Source: Thauera linaloolentis 47Lol = DSM 12138 (lineage in GTDB: Bacteria > Pseudomonadota > Gammaproteobacteria > Burkholderiales > Rhodocyclaceae). Taken from it: a stretch of 64,000 bases of DNA. This document shows, one piece after another, positions 55,555 to 64,000 of the stretch. The stretch spans positions 34,620 to 98,619 of the forward strand of contig NZ_AMXE01000006.1 of assembly GCF_000310205.1 (NCBI RefSeq). The letters are read 5' to 3'. The notes under the pieces were generated by a model. That model was not told the DNA's origin, did no database searches, and saw only the letters and a program-made list of their open reading frames with translations. How positions within the stretch are numbered: the first letter of the stretch is position 1; each line of letters starts with the position of its first letter. The translations under genes and the position numbers were made by a program.

Positions 55555-55716
55555 GATCACCTCGCTCCGGGGAGCGAAAACCGATGGGGTGCCATACAGG
55601 CAGCGTCTGTGAGCGCGCTGGGGGAGCAATATAGCCGAGTTCGGTCCGGCATGGCTCGGCAAGATGTCGCTTTGCCCCGGTGTCGCCTCAGCGTGGGAGC
55701 TGAGGAGGGCGAGCGC

Positions 55717-56781
55717 TCATTGCACGTCGCGCAGCCACTGTGCTTCCCAGGCGTCGAGTTCGGGCAGGCAATGTGACAGCCGGCGCTGGAGTTCCGCTTC
55801 CAGGGCTTCGAGGTGCACGCGTAGTCCGTCGTCTGCCTGCGTCATCATCAGGGGTACGAAATCGATCACCAGCTTGCCGGCAGCACGGCCAGGGCGTGCG
55901 GGAAAGCCCTCGCCCTCGAGGATTACCCGGCGTGAGGAGGCGCTGCCGGCATCGAGCGTCAGGTCGCGGCAGCCGCCAGGATGCGGGATTCGCACCGTTC
56001 CACCGATCAACAGACGCAGCGCGCTGATCGGGCGCTGCATCAGCAGGTCGCGCCCGCTGCGTGTATACAAGGGATGCGGAATCAGGCGGATGCGGAGGTG
56101 GAGGTCTCCCGGCCGGTCGGCGTATTCCGGGTGGGGCTCGCCTTCGCCGGCCAGGCGCAGACTGTCGCCATTGCTGAGGCCGGCCGGCAGGCTTACCGCC
56201 AGCCAGCGTTCCTGCGTCTGCCGGCCGCTGCCTTCACAGGCCCGGCACGGTTCGGTGTTGCGGTAGCCTCGACCCTCGCAGGCCGTACAGCGTTGCAGAC
56301 CCTTGTTGCTGCGAATCCGCCCCGAGCCGCGGCAGGGTTCGCACAACCGGGTAACGGCCAGCCGCGTCTCGCCGGTGCCTGTGCAATGCGTACAGGCGGC
56401 CGGCTGATGCAGGCAGATCTGTTTCGAGCCGCCACGGAACGCTTCTTCGAAGCTCAGATCGAGCTCCATGAAGCGGTCTGCTCCGCGCGGTCCTGCATCG
56501 TCTCCGGGAGGCGGGGGTCCATCGTGAGCGGATGCCGGGCCGTCCGCGTGTCCATCTTCTTGCATGGTCTCCGCCGTCGTGCCTGCGTCCGGGGACGCGC
56601 ATGCAGTGAGCAGGCGGTCGTGCGCCTGGCGCAGCGCCCTGAAGTGCTCGGCCGCGGCGGGGGCCGGGTTGCGGTCGGGATGCCAGTGCATTGCCAGCCG
56701 GCGGAATGCGCGCTTGATGTCGGCCGGGGTGACGCCCGGCGCCAGACCGAGCAGTTCGTAGGCTTTGCGCATGGTTGGCAT
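55717..56781 (-). CDS. DnaJ-like co-chaperone without Gly/Phe linker
   Basis: The 354-residue protein has an N-terminal J domain with the DnaK-activating HPD at residues 34-36 (MHWHPDRNP). Next is an acidic, Pro/Gly-rich linker lacking the classical G/F region. Four CxxCxGxG zinc motifs follow (Cys130, 147, 165 and 179 lead them), then the C-terminal substrate-binding domains (SLPAGLSNGDSLRLAGEG, then GDLHLRIRLIPHPLYTRSGRDL). This resembles a type A J-protein, but the missing G/F linker and slightly short length suggest a specialised paralogue beside canonical DnaJ. ATG 56772 is an alternative start. Confidence 0.9.
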   Translation of the reverse strand: MPTMRKAYELLGLAPGVTPADIKRAFRRLAMHWHPDRNPAPAAAEHFRALRQAHDRLLTACASPDAGTTAETMQEDGHADGPASAHDGPPPPGDDAGPRGADRFMELDLSFEEAFRGGSKQICLHQPAACTHCTGTGETRLAVTRLCEPCRGSGRIRSNKGLQRCTACEGRGYRNTEPCRACEGSGRQTQERWLAVSLPAGLSNGDSLRLAGEGEPHPEYADRPGDLHLRIRLIPHPLYTRSGRDLLMQRPISALRLLIGGTVRIPHPGGCRDLTLDAGSASSRRVILEGEGFPARPGRAAGKLVIDFVPLMMTQADDGLRVHLEALEAELQRRLSHCLPELDAWEAQWLRDVQ

Positions 56782-56817
56782 TCGTCGGCAGGTGAGGGCG
56801 CGGGAAGAGGGCCAAGA

Positions 56818-56853
56818 CGCAAAAGGCCCAGTCCGGAGACTGGGCCTTTTGCG
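56818..56853. terminator. Bidirectional terminator between tRNA-Arg and dnaJ-like gene
   Basis: CGCAAAAGGCCCAGTC (56818-56833) and GACTGGGCCTTTTGCG (56838-56853) form a perfect 16-bp stem with a CGGA tetraloop. A T4 run in the distal arm of either strand makes it usable in both directions; here it should end the minus-strand tRNA transcript. Confidence 0.85.
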
Positions 56854-56859
56854 TGGATC

Positions 56860-56936
56860 TGGCGCGCCCGGAAGGATTCGAACCTCCTACCCCCTGGTTC
56901 GTAGCCAGGTACTCTATCCAGATGAGCTACGGGCGC
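56860..56936 (-). tRNA. tRNA-Arg (anticodon ACG), copy 2
   Basis: A 77-nt tRNA with encoded CCA. Acceptor GCGCCCG pairs with CGGGCGC; the anticodon arm CTGGCTACGAACCAG gives ACG, normally edited to ICG; the T loop is TTCGAAT. It is identical over its whole length to the copy at 56980-57056. Confidence 0.96.
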
Positions 56937-56979
56937 AATCTCGAAACGTTTATGGCCCGTCATCGAAAGGCCGGAAATC

Positions 56980-57056
56980 TGGCGCGCCCGGAAGGATTCG
57001 AACCTCCTACCCCCTGGTTCGTAGCCAGGTACTCTATCCAGATGAGCTACGGGCGC
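56980..57056 (-). tRNA. tRNA-Arg (anticodon ACG), copy 1
   Basis: Identical 77-nt tRNA-Arg, 43 bp upstream (in transcription order) of the other copy. The spacer is not part of the duplication apart from a few bases next to the CCA end. Confidence 0.96.
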
Positions 57057-57120
57057 TTTTTTACTGCACTGCGAAGGAGCGGGATTATAACTGCTATCCA
57101 CACTTCTTCAACTGCTTTCT

Positions 57121-57210
<90 letters not shown>

Positions 57211-57269
57211 GCTCGAAGGTCGGCATTATAGGGCGTTTTCCGGACAAGTAAACGCCATGGCCGAATTTT

Positions 57270-57626
57270 TTAGGCGGTCGCGGCCTTGGGGGACATCTCT
57301 TCCCAGGCGCGGACGGCTTCCGCTGCGTACATCAGCGCCGGCCCGCCGCCCATGTAGGTACACACCGCCAGGGTTTCCATCATTTGCTCGCGGGTGGCGC
57401 CGAGGCGGAGCAGCGCCTTGACGTGGAAGCCGACGCAGGCGTCGCAGCGCTGAGTGACGGCGATCGCAAGGGCGATGAGTTCCTTCTGCAGTTCGCCCAG
57501 TGCCCCGTCCTGCAGCGCGCCTTTGGCCATCGCATTGAAGCCCTGCATCGTTTCCGGCGCTTCCTTGCGCAAGGTGGCGAGCGCCTTGGAGACGTCGGTG
57601 GTGATCTGGACGAAGGACTTGGACAT
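57270..57626 (-). CDS. Carboxymuconolactone decarboxylase/AhpD-like protein
   Basis: The 118-residue helical protein has the AhpD-type redox motif: Cys61-x-x-Cys64-x-x-x-His68 (RCDACVGFHVKAL), preceded by ELIALAIAVTQ and followed by GATREQMMETLAVCTYMGGGP. AhpD-like proteins act as alkylhydroperoxidases or disulfide reductants; true decarboxylases of the fold lack the CxxC, so a redox role is more likely. GGAG lies 8 nt before the ATG. Upstream DNA is unusually AT-rich for the window. Confidence 0.9.
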   Translation of the reverse strand: MSKSFVQITTDVSKALATLRKEAPETMQGFNAMAKGALQDGALGELQKELIALAIAVTQRCDACVGFHVKALLRLGATREQMMETLAVCTYMGGGPALMYAAEAVRAWEEMSPKAATA

Positions 57627-57740
57627 TGCAGCAGCTCCGTGTTTAAGAATTTAAGAGAATTCTAATGTTAATACGAAATCGATGATTCCTGCTATTGCCA
57701 TCCTCGAAGAGCGTGCGCTGCAGCCGCTCCGCCGGTGAAC

Positions 57741-57773
57741 GGAAACGGCGGCCGCACAAAGTGCAGGCCGCCG
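57741..57773 (-). terminator. Terminator after folE2
   Basis: CGGCGGCCGCAC (57746-57757) pairs with GTGC-A-GGCCGCCG (57761-57773) with one bulge and an AAA loop. On the minus strand GTTTCC follows. It lies 23 bp after the folE2 stop. Confidence 0.6.
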
Positions 57774-57796
57774 CTTGACTGGAACGGAGAGGGGGC

Positions 57797-58603
57797 TCAG
57801 CCTGAACGCTTGTCGCACTCGATCAGCGCGTAAGCCGAGTGGTTGTGGATCGACTCGAAATTCTCTGATTCGACCACGTAGGCGTCGACCCGCGCTTCGG
57901 CATTGAGCAGGCTGGCCACGTCGCGCACCAGGTCTTCGACGAACTTGGGGTTGTCGTAGGCACGCTCGGTGACCCATTTCTCGTCTGGGCGCTTGAGCAG
58001 GCCGAAGATTTCACACGAGGCCTGGCTTTCGACCAGTTGCACCATGTCCTCGATCCACAGGTGGTCGTTGAGCACGGCGGTGACGGTGATGTGCGAGCGC
58101 TGGTTGTGCGCGCCATAGTCCGAGATTTTCTTCGAGCAGGGGCACAGGCTGGTGACCGGCACCACGATCTTCATCGTGAATTCGTAGCGGCCGCCTTCGC
58201 GGATTTCGCCGACGAAGCTCACTTCATAGTCGAGCAGGCTGTTCACGCACGACACGGGCGCAGCCTTGTTGATGAAGTACGGGAAGCTCATCTCGACGTG
58301 GCCGGTTTCCGCTTCGAGGCGCTCGACCATCATGCGCAGCATCGGCTCGAAGGATTCGACCGAGATGTCGCGCTCGTTCGAGTTCAGGATTTCGATGAAA
58401 CGCGACATGTGGGTGCCCTTGAAGTTGTGGGGCAGCCCGACGTACATGTTGAAGCTCGCGACGGTATGCTGGATACCGCCCGCCTTGTCGCTGACCTTGA
58501 CGGGATGGCGGATCGACTTGATGCCGACCTTGTTGATCGCGATCTGCCGGGTGTCCGCGCTGCTCTGGACGTCCGGCATGAAAGCGTCGATGGGGGTGTT
58601 CAT
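57797..58603 (-). CDS. folE2: GTP cyclohydrolase FolE2 (type IB)
   Basis: This 268-residue enzyme converts GTP to dihydroneopterin triphosphate, the first step of folate synthesis, and unlike FolE can use metals other than zinc. Family blocks are [12 protein letters not shown] near the N-terminus, [20 protein letters not shown] with the active-site Cys, [20 protein letters not shown], and the C-terminal [16 protein letters not shown]. It has its own promoter region with an inverted repeat just after the predicted start site, upstream of the ATG. Confidence 0.95.
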   Translation of the reverse strand: MNTPIDAFMPDVQSSADTRQIAINKVGIKSIRHPVKVSDKAGGIQHTVASFNMYVGLPHNFKGTHMSRFIEILNSNERDISVESFEPMLRMMVERLEAETGHVEMSFPYFINKAAPVSCVNSLLDYEVSFVGEIREGGRYEFTMKIVVPVTSLCPCSKKISDYGAHNQRSHITVTAVLNDHLWIEDMVQLVESQASCEIFGLLKRPDEKWVTERAYDNPKFVEDLVRDVASLLNAEARVDAYVVESENFESIHNHSAYALIECDKRSG

Positions 58604-58642
58604 GAGCGACTCTCAGGAAAGGCTGCGGAACGGAGGCCGTTC

Positions 58643-58669
58643 GCATGTGACATGCAACCCAGTTGCAAC
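58643..58669. repeat. Overlapping inverted repeats in the folE2 leader
   Basis: GCATGTGACATGC (58643-58655), TGCAACCCAGTTGCA (58653-58667) and GTTGCAAC (58662-58669) are symmetric elements packed into 27 bp, 40 bp before the folE2 ATG and just downstream of its predicted transcription start. An operator or leader RNA structure is likely; the regulator is unknown. Confidence 0.5.
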
Positions 58670-58678
58670 AGGCCTGCC

Positions 58679-58707
58679 ATCTTAGCTTTCCCGACAAAAA
58701 TGCTCAA
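58679..58707 (-). promoter_or_regulatory. folE2 promoter
   Basis: On the minus strand TTGAGC (58707-58702) and TAAGAT (58684-58679) are 17 nt apart; the -35 overlaps the dxs stop. The predicted start near 58672 leaves a leader of about 70 nt that contains the inverted repeats. Confidence 0.55.
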
Positions 58708-60566
58708 CTATCGGCCTGATCGATTGCCTTGATGCTGGCGAGGATGCCTGCCTCGTCCAGGCCAACGGAGGCCAGCAGCTTGGCCTGGTCGCCGTGGTCG
58801 ATGAAGCGGTCGGGCAGGCCGAGGCGCAGCATGCGAGGGCGGCGCGGCTGCGTGTCGATGAAACGCGCAACCTCGGCGCCGGCGCCGCCGATGACGGCGT
58901 TCTCCTCGATCGTCACCAGCAGTTCGTGGCTCGTGGCGAGTTCTGCCAGCAGCGTTTCGTCGATGGGTTTGATGAAGCGCATGTTGACCACGGTGGCGTC
59001 GAGTGTGTCGCCAACGCGTCGGACGACATCGACCATGCTGCCATAGGCGAGCAGGGCGATGCGCCTGCCCTGGCGGCGTATTTCGGCCTTGCCGATGGGC
59101 AGTGCGCTCATGGGCGCGCCGGACAACACCGCGCCGCTGCCGCTGCCGCGCGGATAGCGCACGGCGGTGGGGCCGGGGTATTGCGTGGCGGTGTAGAGCA
59201 TCTGGCGGCATTCGTTCTCGTCCGCCGGGGCCATGACCACCATGTTGGGGATGCAGGCGAGGTAGGAGAGGTCGTAGGCGCCATGGTGGGTCGCGCCATC
59301 GGCGCCGACCAGGCCGCCGCGGTCGATCGCGAACACGACCTGCAGGTTCTGCAGCGCGACATCGTGGATCAGTTGGTCGTAGGCACGCTGCAGGAAGGTG
59401 GAGTAGATCGCCACGACCGGCACCAAACCTTCACAGGCCAAGCCGGCGGCAAAGGTCACGGCGTGCTGTTCGGCGATGCCGACGTCGAAGTAGCGTTCGG
59501 GGTACTCCTGTGCGAAGCGCACTAGGCCCGAGCCTTCGCGCATTGCCGGGGTGATGCCGACGATGCGCGGATCGGCCGCGGCCATGTCGCACAGCCAGTC
59601 GCCGAACACCTGGGTGTAGGTCGGCTTGCCGCCGCCCTTGTTGGCCTGGATGCCCGCGGTGTGGTCGAACTTCGAGACCCCGTGATACAGGATGGGGTCG
59701 GCTTCGGCGAGCTTGTAACCCTGGCCCTTCTTCGTGATCACGTGCAGGAACTGCGGGCCCTTGAGCTTCTTCAGGTTCTGCAGCGTGGGGATCAGCGCAT
59801 CCAGATCATGGCCGTCGATCGGGCCGTAGTAATGGAAGCCGAATTCCTCGAACAGGGTGCCGGGGCTGATCATCCCCTTCGCGTATTCCTCGACCTTGCG
59901 CGCGAGTTCGGCGACCGGCGGTGCCATGCCCAGCACCTTCTCGCCGACGCGGCGGGCGGTGTTGTAGGTCGAACCCGACAGCATGCGGGCGAGGATCTTG
60001 GTCAGCGCGCCGACCGGCGGCGAGATCGACATTTCGTTGTCGTTGAGGATCACCAGCAGGTTGATGTCCTCGATGTCGCCGGCGTTGTTGAGGGCCTCGA
60101 AAGCCATGCCGGCCGACATCGCGCCGTCGCCGATCACGGCGATGGAGTGGCGGCTTTCCTTTCTGTTGCGGGCGGCGACGGCCATGCCCAGCGCGGCCGA
60201 GATCGAGGTCGATGAATGCGCGGTGCCGAAGGTGTCGTATTCGCTTTCGCAGCGCCGCGGGAAGCCGGAAATCCCGCCCCAGAGGCGCAGGCCCGCCATG
60301 GCTTCGCGGCGGCCGGTCAGCACTTTATGGCCGTAGGTCTGGTGGCCGACGTCCCACACGATGCGGTCGTGGGGGGTATTGAATACGCTGTGCAGGGCAA
60401 TGGTCAGCTCGACGGTGCCGAGGTTCGACGACAGGTGGCCGCCTGTCCTGGAGACGGATTCGATCAGGAAGGCGCGCAGTTCGTCGGCAACGATGCCCAG
60501 TTCGCGGCGGTCGAGCGCGCGCAGGTCGGCGGGAGTGCTGATGCGTTCCAGGGTCGGGTAGGACAT
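58704..60566 (-). CDS. dxs: 1-deoxy-D-xylulose-5-phosphate synthase
   Basis: This 620-residue thiamine-diphosphate enzyme condenses pyruvate and glyceraldehyde-3-phosphate, the first step of the MEP isoprenoid pathway. The N-terminal domain has [18 protein letters not shown] and the TPP/Mg motif [18 protein letters not shown]. The second domain has [15 protein letters not shown] with the catalytic Glu and [18 protein letters not shown]. Length is normal. It follows ispA by 57 bp and precedes folE2. Confidence 0.97.
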   Translation of the reverse strand: MSYPTLERISTPADLRALDRRELGIVADELRAFLIESVSRTGGHLSSNLGTVELTIALHSVFNTPHDRIVWDVGHQTYGHKVLTGRREAMAGLRLWGGISGFPRRCESEYDTFGTAHSSTSISAALGMAVAARNRKESRHSIAVIGDGAMSAGMAFEALNNAGDIEDINLLVILNDNEMSISPPVGALTKILARMLSGSTYNTARRVGEKVLGMAPPVAELARKVEEYAKGMISPGTLFEEFGFHYYGPIDGHDLDALIPTLQNLKKLKGPQFLHVITKKGQGYKLAEADPILYHGVSKFDHTAGIQANKGGGKPTYTQVFGDWLCDMAAADPRIVGITPAMREGSGLVRFAQEYPERYFDVGIAEQHAVTFAAGLACEGLVPVVAIYSTFLQRAYDQLIHDVALQNLQVVFAIDRGGLVGADGATHHGAYDLSYLACIPNMVVMAPADENECRQMLYTATQYPGPTAVRYPRGSGSGAVLSGAPMSALPIGKAEIRRQGRRIALLAYGSMVDVVRRVGDTLDATVVNMRFIKPIDETLLAELATSHELLVTIEENAVIGGAGAEVARFIDTQPRRPRMLRLGLPDRFIDHGDQAKLLASVGLDEAGILASIKAIDQADS

Positions 60567-60623
60567 GTGCGGTCCGGTGCTGAGTCGTTATTGTCGTGGG
60601 CGTCGAGTCGTGCGGGCGCGGGC

Positions 60624-61523
60624 CTAGAAAGCGCGATGCACGATGTAGTCGGCCAGGGATTCGAGGCGTCCGGCTGCGGTGCCGAAGGGCGATAGTGTCG
60701 CACGAGCGTCAGCCAGCATCTCGTCGGCGAGGCGTCTGGCCTCGTTCAATCCGAGCAGGCTGACGTAGGTCGGCTTGTCGTTGTCGGCATCCTTGCCCGC
60801 GGTCTTGCCCAGCGTGGCGGTGTCAGCCTCGGCGTCGAGGATGTCATCCACGACCTGGAACATCAGTCCGACCACCTTGGCATAGTGGTCCAGACGCTGC
60901 AGTTCGCCCGCATCCAGCGAGCGCCCGGCGCGCGCGCCAAGCAGGATGGAAGCGCGGATGAGGGCGCCGGTCTTGTGGATGTGCATGAACTCCAGCTCTT
61001 CGCGGCTCAACTGCACGCCGACCGAGGCGAGGTCGATGGCCTGGCCGCCGGCCATGCCGCGCGAGCCCGAAGCACAGGCGAGCATGCCGACCATCTTCAA
61101 TTGGGTGGCGGCATCGTCGGCCGCCGGCGCGTCCGTCAGCGCCTGGAAGGCCAGGGTCTGCAGGGCGTCGCCGACCAGCAGGGCGGTGGGCTGATCGTAT
61201 TCGACATGGACGGTGGGCTTGCCACGGCGCAGCACGTCGTCATCCATGCACGGCATGTCGTCATGGACCAGCGAATAGGCGTGGATCAGCTCGACGGCGC
61301 AGGACACGCGGTCCACGCGTTCGGCCGGGGCGCCGCTCAGTTCCCCCGCGGCGTGTGCCAACAGCGGGCGCACGCGCTTGCCGCCGCCCAGCACCGCGTA
61401 GCGCATCGCTTGGTGCAGGCGCTGCGGGGCGCGTCCTGGGTCCGGCAGGAGGGCTTCGAGCGCACTTTCGGTGCGCTGCTGGATTTGCCCCATCCAGTCC
61501 TTGAACGATGGCCTGTTGCTCAT
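60624..61523 (-). CDS. ispA: Farnesyl/geranyl diphosphate synthase
   Basis: The 299-residue prenyltransferase makes farnesyl diphosphate for quinones, undecaprenyl carrier and hopanoid-type lipids. The first Asp-rich motif is in [18 protein letters not shown] and the second in [25 protein letters not shown] and [11 protein letters not shown] are family blocks. The ATG at 61523 overlaps the xseB stop (ATGA); the frame is open further upstream only because it shadows xseB. Confidence 0.96.
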   Translation of the reverse strand: MSNRPSFKDWMGQIQQRTESALEALLPDPGRAPQRLHQAMRYAVLGGGKRVRPLLAHAAGELSGAPAERVDRVSCAVELIHAYSLVHDDMPCMDDDVLRRGKPTVHVEYDQPTALLVGDALQTLAFQALTDAPAADDAATQLKMVGMLACASGSRGMAGGQAIDLASVGVQLSREELEFMHIHKTGALIRASILLGARAGRSLDAGELQRLDHYAKVVGLMFQVVDDILDAEADTATLGKTAGKDADNDKPTYVSLLGLNEARRLADEMLADARATLSPFGTAAGRLESLADYIVHRAF

Positions 61524-61756
61524 TGCGCCTTTCCTCCATCGGCAAAGTCGACGAGCTCCTCGCCTTCCAGGACCTTCACGCGTTGTTCGGCGTCGGCCAG
61601 TGTTCCCTGGCAGTAGCGAAGCAGGCCGACACCGCGCTGATAGCGTGCGAGCGCGTCCTCGAGCGGGAGCGTGCCGGATTCCATTTCCTGCACGATGGCT
61701 TCCAGCTCGGAAACGGCGGCTTCGAAGGATTTGGGGGCGGTCGCCGACTTTGGCAT
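61520..61756 (-). CDS. xseB: Exodeoxyribonuclease VII small subunit
   Basis: XseB (78 residues) partners XseA in the single-strand exonuclease. The sequence [20 protein letters not shown], then [19 protein letters not shown] and [13 protein letters not shown] is diagnostic. ATG 61756 gives the normal [15 protein letters not shown] start; a TTG at 61777 would add 7 residues. It heads the xseB-ispA-dxs transcription unit and diverges from the Rieske gene. Confidence 0.94.
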   Translation of the reverse strand: MPKSATAPKSFEAAVSELEAIVQEMESGTLPLEDALARYQRGVGLLRYCQGTLADAEQRVKVLEGEELVDFADGGKAQ

Positions 61757-61880
61757 GGATGAATATTCGCGCGGCAAAAACGGGAAAATAACCGATCGCA
61801 GGTCTGGCGGTCAAACAGAGGCTGGCTTACACTAACCCGTTTATTTTTCCGGATTTCTTGTCCGCAAGGGAGGTTCGGGG

Positions 61881-62981
61881 ATGACCGACATCGCTTCCAA
61901 GGCTCAACTGGCCCAGGCCGTTTCGCAACTGCCTGTATCGTGGTACTTCGACGAAAAGATTTTCGAACTGGAGAAGAAACTCCTCTTCGATGCCGGCCCG
62001 GGGTACGTCGGCCACGAGCTGATGGTGCCCGAAGTCGGCAACTACCGCTCCCTCGAATGGCTCGACCATTCCAAGCTCCTGTTCCGCACCGGCGCCGGCA
62101 TCCACCAGATGTCCAACGTCTGTCGCCATCGTCAGGCAATCATGTTGCAGGGCAGTGGCAGCACCGAGCACGTCGTGTGCCCGGTACACCGCTGGACCTA
62201 CAACCAGCAGGGCGAACTGATCGGCGCGCCGCATTTCGCCGAAAAACCCTGTCTCGGGCTCAGGCGCGATGCACTGGAAAACTGGCACGGCCTGCTGTTC
62301 AAGGGGCCGCGCTCGGCCAATGCCGATCTTGCCGGCATGAAGGTCGCCCCGGCCCTGGACTTCTCCGGCTACAAGCTCGATCGCGTCGAGATGCATCAGT
62401 GCAACTACAACTGGAAGACCTTCATCGAGGTCTATCTCGAGGACTACCACGTCGTGCCCTTCCATCCGGGGCTGGGCAGCTTCGTCACCTGTGACGACCT
62501 CTCCTGGCAGTTCGGCGACTGGTATTCGGTGCAGCAGGTCGGCATCACCTCGCTCGCCAAGCCGGGCTCGTCCGCCTATGCCAAGTGGCACAAGGCGGTG
62601 CTCGACTACTATGGCGAGAAAAAACCCGAGCACGGCGCCATCTGGCTTACCTACTACCCCAACATCATGGTGGAGTGGTATCCGCACGTGCTGGTCGTCA
62701 GCACCCTGATCCCGACCGATGTGAACCGCACGACCAATGTCGTCGAGTTCTACTACCCGGAAGACATCGTCGAGTTCGAACGCGAATTCGTCGAAGCCGA
62801 ACAGGCCGCCTACATGGAAACCGCCATCGAGGACGACGACATCGCCGAACGCATGGACCGCGGCCGCCTTGCGCTGATGAAGGAAGGGCGCAACGAAGTC
62901 GGCCCCTACCAGTCGCCGTACGAGGACGGCATGCAGCACTTCCACGAGTTCTACCGCCGGATCATGGAGCCGCAGCTCTGA
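61881..62981 (+). CDS. Rieske-type ring-hydroxylating oxygenase alpha subunit, substrate unknown
   Basis: The 366-residue protein has an N-terminal Rieske [2Fe-2S] domain with Cys81, His83, Cys100 and His103 (VCRHRQ and VCPVHRW). Its C-terminal catalytic domain shows the mononuclear-iron motif EDYHVVPFH (Asp188, His190, His195), with a likely third ligand in the acidic run at 317-320 followed by AERMDRG. GGGAGG before the ATG is a strong ribosome-binding site. No beta subunit, ferredoxin or reductase gene is adjacent, so electron donors lie elsewhere. Its place beside xseB-ispA-dxs hints at an isoprenoid or lipid substrate, but that is inference. Confidence 0.87.
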   Translation: MTDIASKAQLAQAVSQLPVSWYFDEKIFELEKKLLFDAGPGYVGHELMVPEVGNYRSLEWLDHSKLLFRTGAGIHQMSNVCRHRQAIMLQGSGSTEHVVCPVHRWTYNQQGELIGAPHFAEKPCLGLRRDALENWHGLLFKGPRSANADLAGMKVAPALDFSGYKLDRVEMHQCNYNWKTFIEVYLEDYHVVPFHPGLGSFVTCDDLSWQFGDWYSVQQVGITSLAKPGSSAYAKWHKAVLDYYGEKKPEHGAIWLTYYPNIMVEWYPHVLVVSTLIPTDVNRTTNVVEFYYPEDIVEFEREFVEAEQAAYMETAIEDDDIAERMDRGRLALMKEGRNEVGPYQSPYEDGMQHFHEFYRRIMEPQL

Positions 62982-63243
62982 ACCCCCTTGGCGCGGCGCC
63001 AGCCTGGCCGAACTGTACGCCACCGACCGCATCGTCCCGGTGGTCGTCTTCGCGGAGGGCGGCGATGGGCGGGTGGAGCAGGCCGGAAATCGCCTGCCAG
63101 GTGTTGTTGTGGCGCGGGTCCGCATCCAGCCAGGCTTCGAAGGCGCTGCGCTCTTCGGCGGTGGCACTGCCGGAGTCGAGCCGCACCAGCCAGTCGATGG
63201 CGCGTTCGGCGATGGGGTCGAGCCGTCGGGCAGGCGTGTTCAC
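62962..63243 (-). pseudogene. Truncated FecR-like anti-sigma factor (DUF4880 domain only)
   Basis: The 93-residue frame from GTG 63243 carries a good DUF4880 domain, the N-terminal sigma-binding part of FecR ([20 protein letters not shown], then [18 protein letters not shown]). After residue 65 the sequence becomes low-complexity and stops inside the end of the Rieske gene. The membrane helix and periplasmic FecR domain, some 230 residues, are missing. No fecI-type sigma factor or TonB receptor is recognisable nearby. It is most simply a deletion remnant of a fecIR system. Confidence 0.7.
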
Positions 63244-63368
63244 CAGGCCCTCCCGTTGCCGCGCGACAGCCTCTCCGGAGGCGCGTCGCCCATGAGGCGC
63301 CGGCCGCCGAGCCCGGACACCTGGACACGGATCGCGTGGTGTCCGGGTCGACAGGTATCATCCCGCCC

Positions 63369-64000
63369 ATGTCCCGCCTGATCCTCCTCAACAAGCCCTA
63401 TGGCGTGCTGTGCCAGTTTACTGCCGAGTCCGGGCACGCGACCTTGAAGGATTGCATGCCCGTGCCTGGCGTCTATGCCGCGGGCCGGCTCGATGCGGAC
63501 AGCGAGGGCCTGTTGCTGCTGACCGATGACGGGGCCTTGCAGCATCACATCGCCGATCCGCGCCACAAGCTGCCCAAGACCTATCTGGTGCAGGTCGAGG
63601 GCGAAGCGGACGACGCGGCGCTGGCGCCGCTGCGCGCCGGGCTGGATTTGGGCGACTTCCGCACGCAGCCCTGTGATGCACGCCGGGTGGCGGAGCCGGA
63701 ATGGCTGTGGCCGCGCGATCCGCCGGTGCGGTTTCGCAAGACGGTGCCCACGTCGTGGCTGGAGATCGTGCTGCGCGAGGGCAAAAACCGGCAGGTGCGG
63801 CGCATGACGGCCAGGATCGGCTTTCCGACCCTGCGCCTGGTTCGCATCGCGATCGGGCCGTGGGGGCTCGAAGGTCTGCTGCCGGGGCAGTGGCGCGACG
63901 CGCCTCCGCCGGAGCTGCCGGCATCGGCGGCCCGCCAGGCGGCACGGGTGCCGGGCGGCAAGCCGCCTGCGCGGGGCCTCCCGAGGGCGTCGGCGCAGGG
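63369..64000 (+). CDS. rluE: RluE-like 23S rRNA pseudouridine synthase, cut by window edge
   Basis: 210 codons are visible and the frame is open to the right edge. It is an RsuA/RluB/E/F-family enzyme without the S4 domain, which fits RluE (U2457 of 23S rRNA). The opening [16 protein letters not shown], the catalytic-Asp motif [19 protein letters not shown], and the C-terminal [26 protein letters not shown] are diagnostic. The visible tail past residue 180 is Ala/Pro/Arg-rich. Confidence 0.9.
   Translation, partial: MSRLILLNKPYGVLCQFTAESGHATLKDCMPVPGVYAAGRLDADSEGLLLLTDDGALQHHIADPRHKLPKTYLVQVEGEADDAALAPLRAGLDLGDFRTQPCDARRVAEPEWLWPRDPPVRFRKTVPTSWLEIVLREGKNRQVRRMTARIGFPTLRLVRIAIGPWGLEGLLPGQWRDAPPPELPASAARQAARVPGGKPPARGLPRASAQ

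Noticed and set aside
58604..58703. Zur box upstream of folE2
   Set aside because: The inverted repeats are GC/CA-rich (GCATGT-ACATGC and TGCAAC-GTTGCA) and do not match the AT-rich Zur consensus sequences I know.

Overview
The window is GC-rich chromosomal DNA from a betaproteobacterium, most likely in the Rhodocyclales (Azoarcus/Thauera-like). I infer this from gene order and protein character (fur facing bamE, carAB-greA, glmM-pst-tpiA-secG-tRNA-Leu-nuo, xseB-ispA-dxs, nadE-PII), not from a database search. It is almost entirely housekeeping. I found no prophage, insertion sequence, CRISPR array or obvious island. The only clear gene decay is a fecR fragment near the right edge.

Layout. 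1-4.8 kb: hrcA (cut by the left edge, minus) diverges from nadK, then recN, convergent fur, and bamE diverging from fur. 4.8-10.7 kb: dapB, carA, carB, greA; the carAB leader has a promoter followed at once by a terminator hairpin. 10.9-16.4 kb: yhbY (minus), rlmE, ftsH (TTG start), folP, glmM. 16.5-20.4 kb: pstSCAB, closed by a strong terminator with no phoU. 20.4-22.2 kb: a DUF2789 gene (minus), tpiA, secG, tRNA-Leu(GAG). 22.3-37.4 kb: the complete 14-gene nuo operon for complex I (nuoA to nuoN) and a NUDIX hydrolase. 37.5-42.9 kb: a FemAB-like protein (minus), nadE, a PII gene, then an Smr-domain gene and trxB (both minus). 43.1-50.2 kb: a Crp/Fnr regulator, ftsK, lolA, rarA, a small convergent gene of unknown function, and serS. 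50.2-56.8 kb (minus): mprF, acvB/virJ, mltF, preceded by a DnaJ-like gene. 56.8-57.2 kb (minus): two identical tRNA-Arg(ACG) genes and tRNA-Ser(CGA). 57.3-61.8 kb (minus): a CMD/AhpD-like protein, folE2, dxs, ispA, xseB. 61.9-64 kb: a Rieske oxygenase of unknown substrate, the fecR remnant (minus), and a RluE-like pseudouridine synthase cut by the right edge.

How the genes work together. carAB supplies carbamoyl phosphate, dapB serves lysine and diaminopimelate synthesis, and folE2 and folP serve folate. glmM, mltF and perhaps the FemAB-like gene serve the cell wall. bamE, lolA, secG and mprF/acvB serve the envelope. nadK and nadE make NAD(P), nuo oxidises NADH, and dxs/ispA make isoprenoid precursors. 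The least conventional parts are the mprF-acvB lipid module, the PII gene directly behind nadE, the Smr protein with a triplicated motif, the orphan Rieske oxygenase beside the isoprenoid operon, and several promoters placed almost on top of start codons. Nothing here is convincingly a wholly new system.
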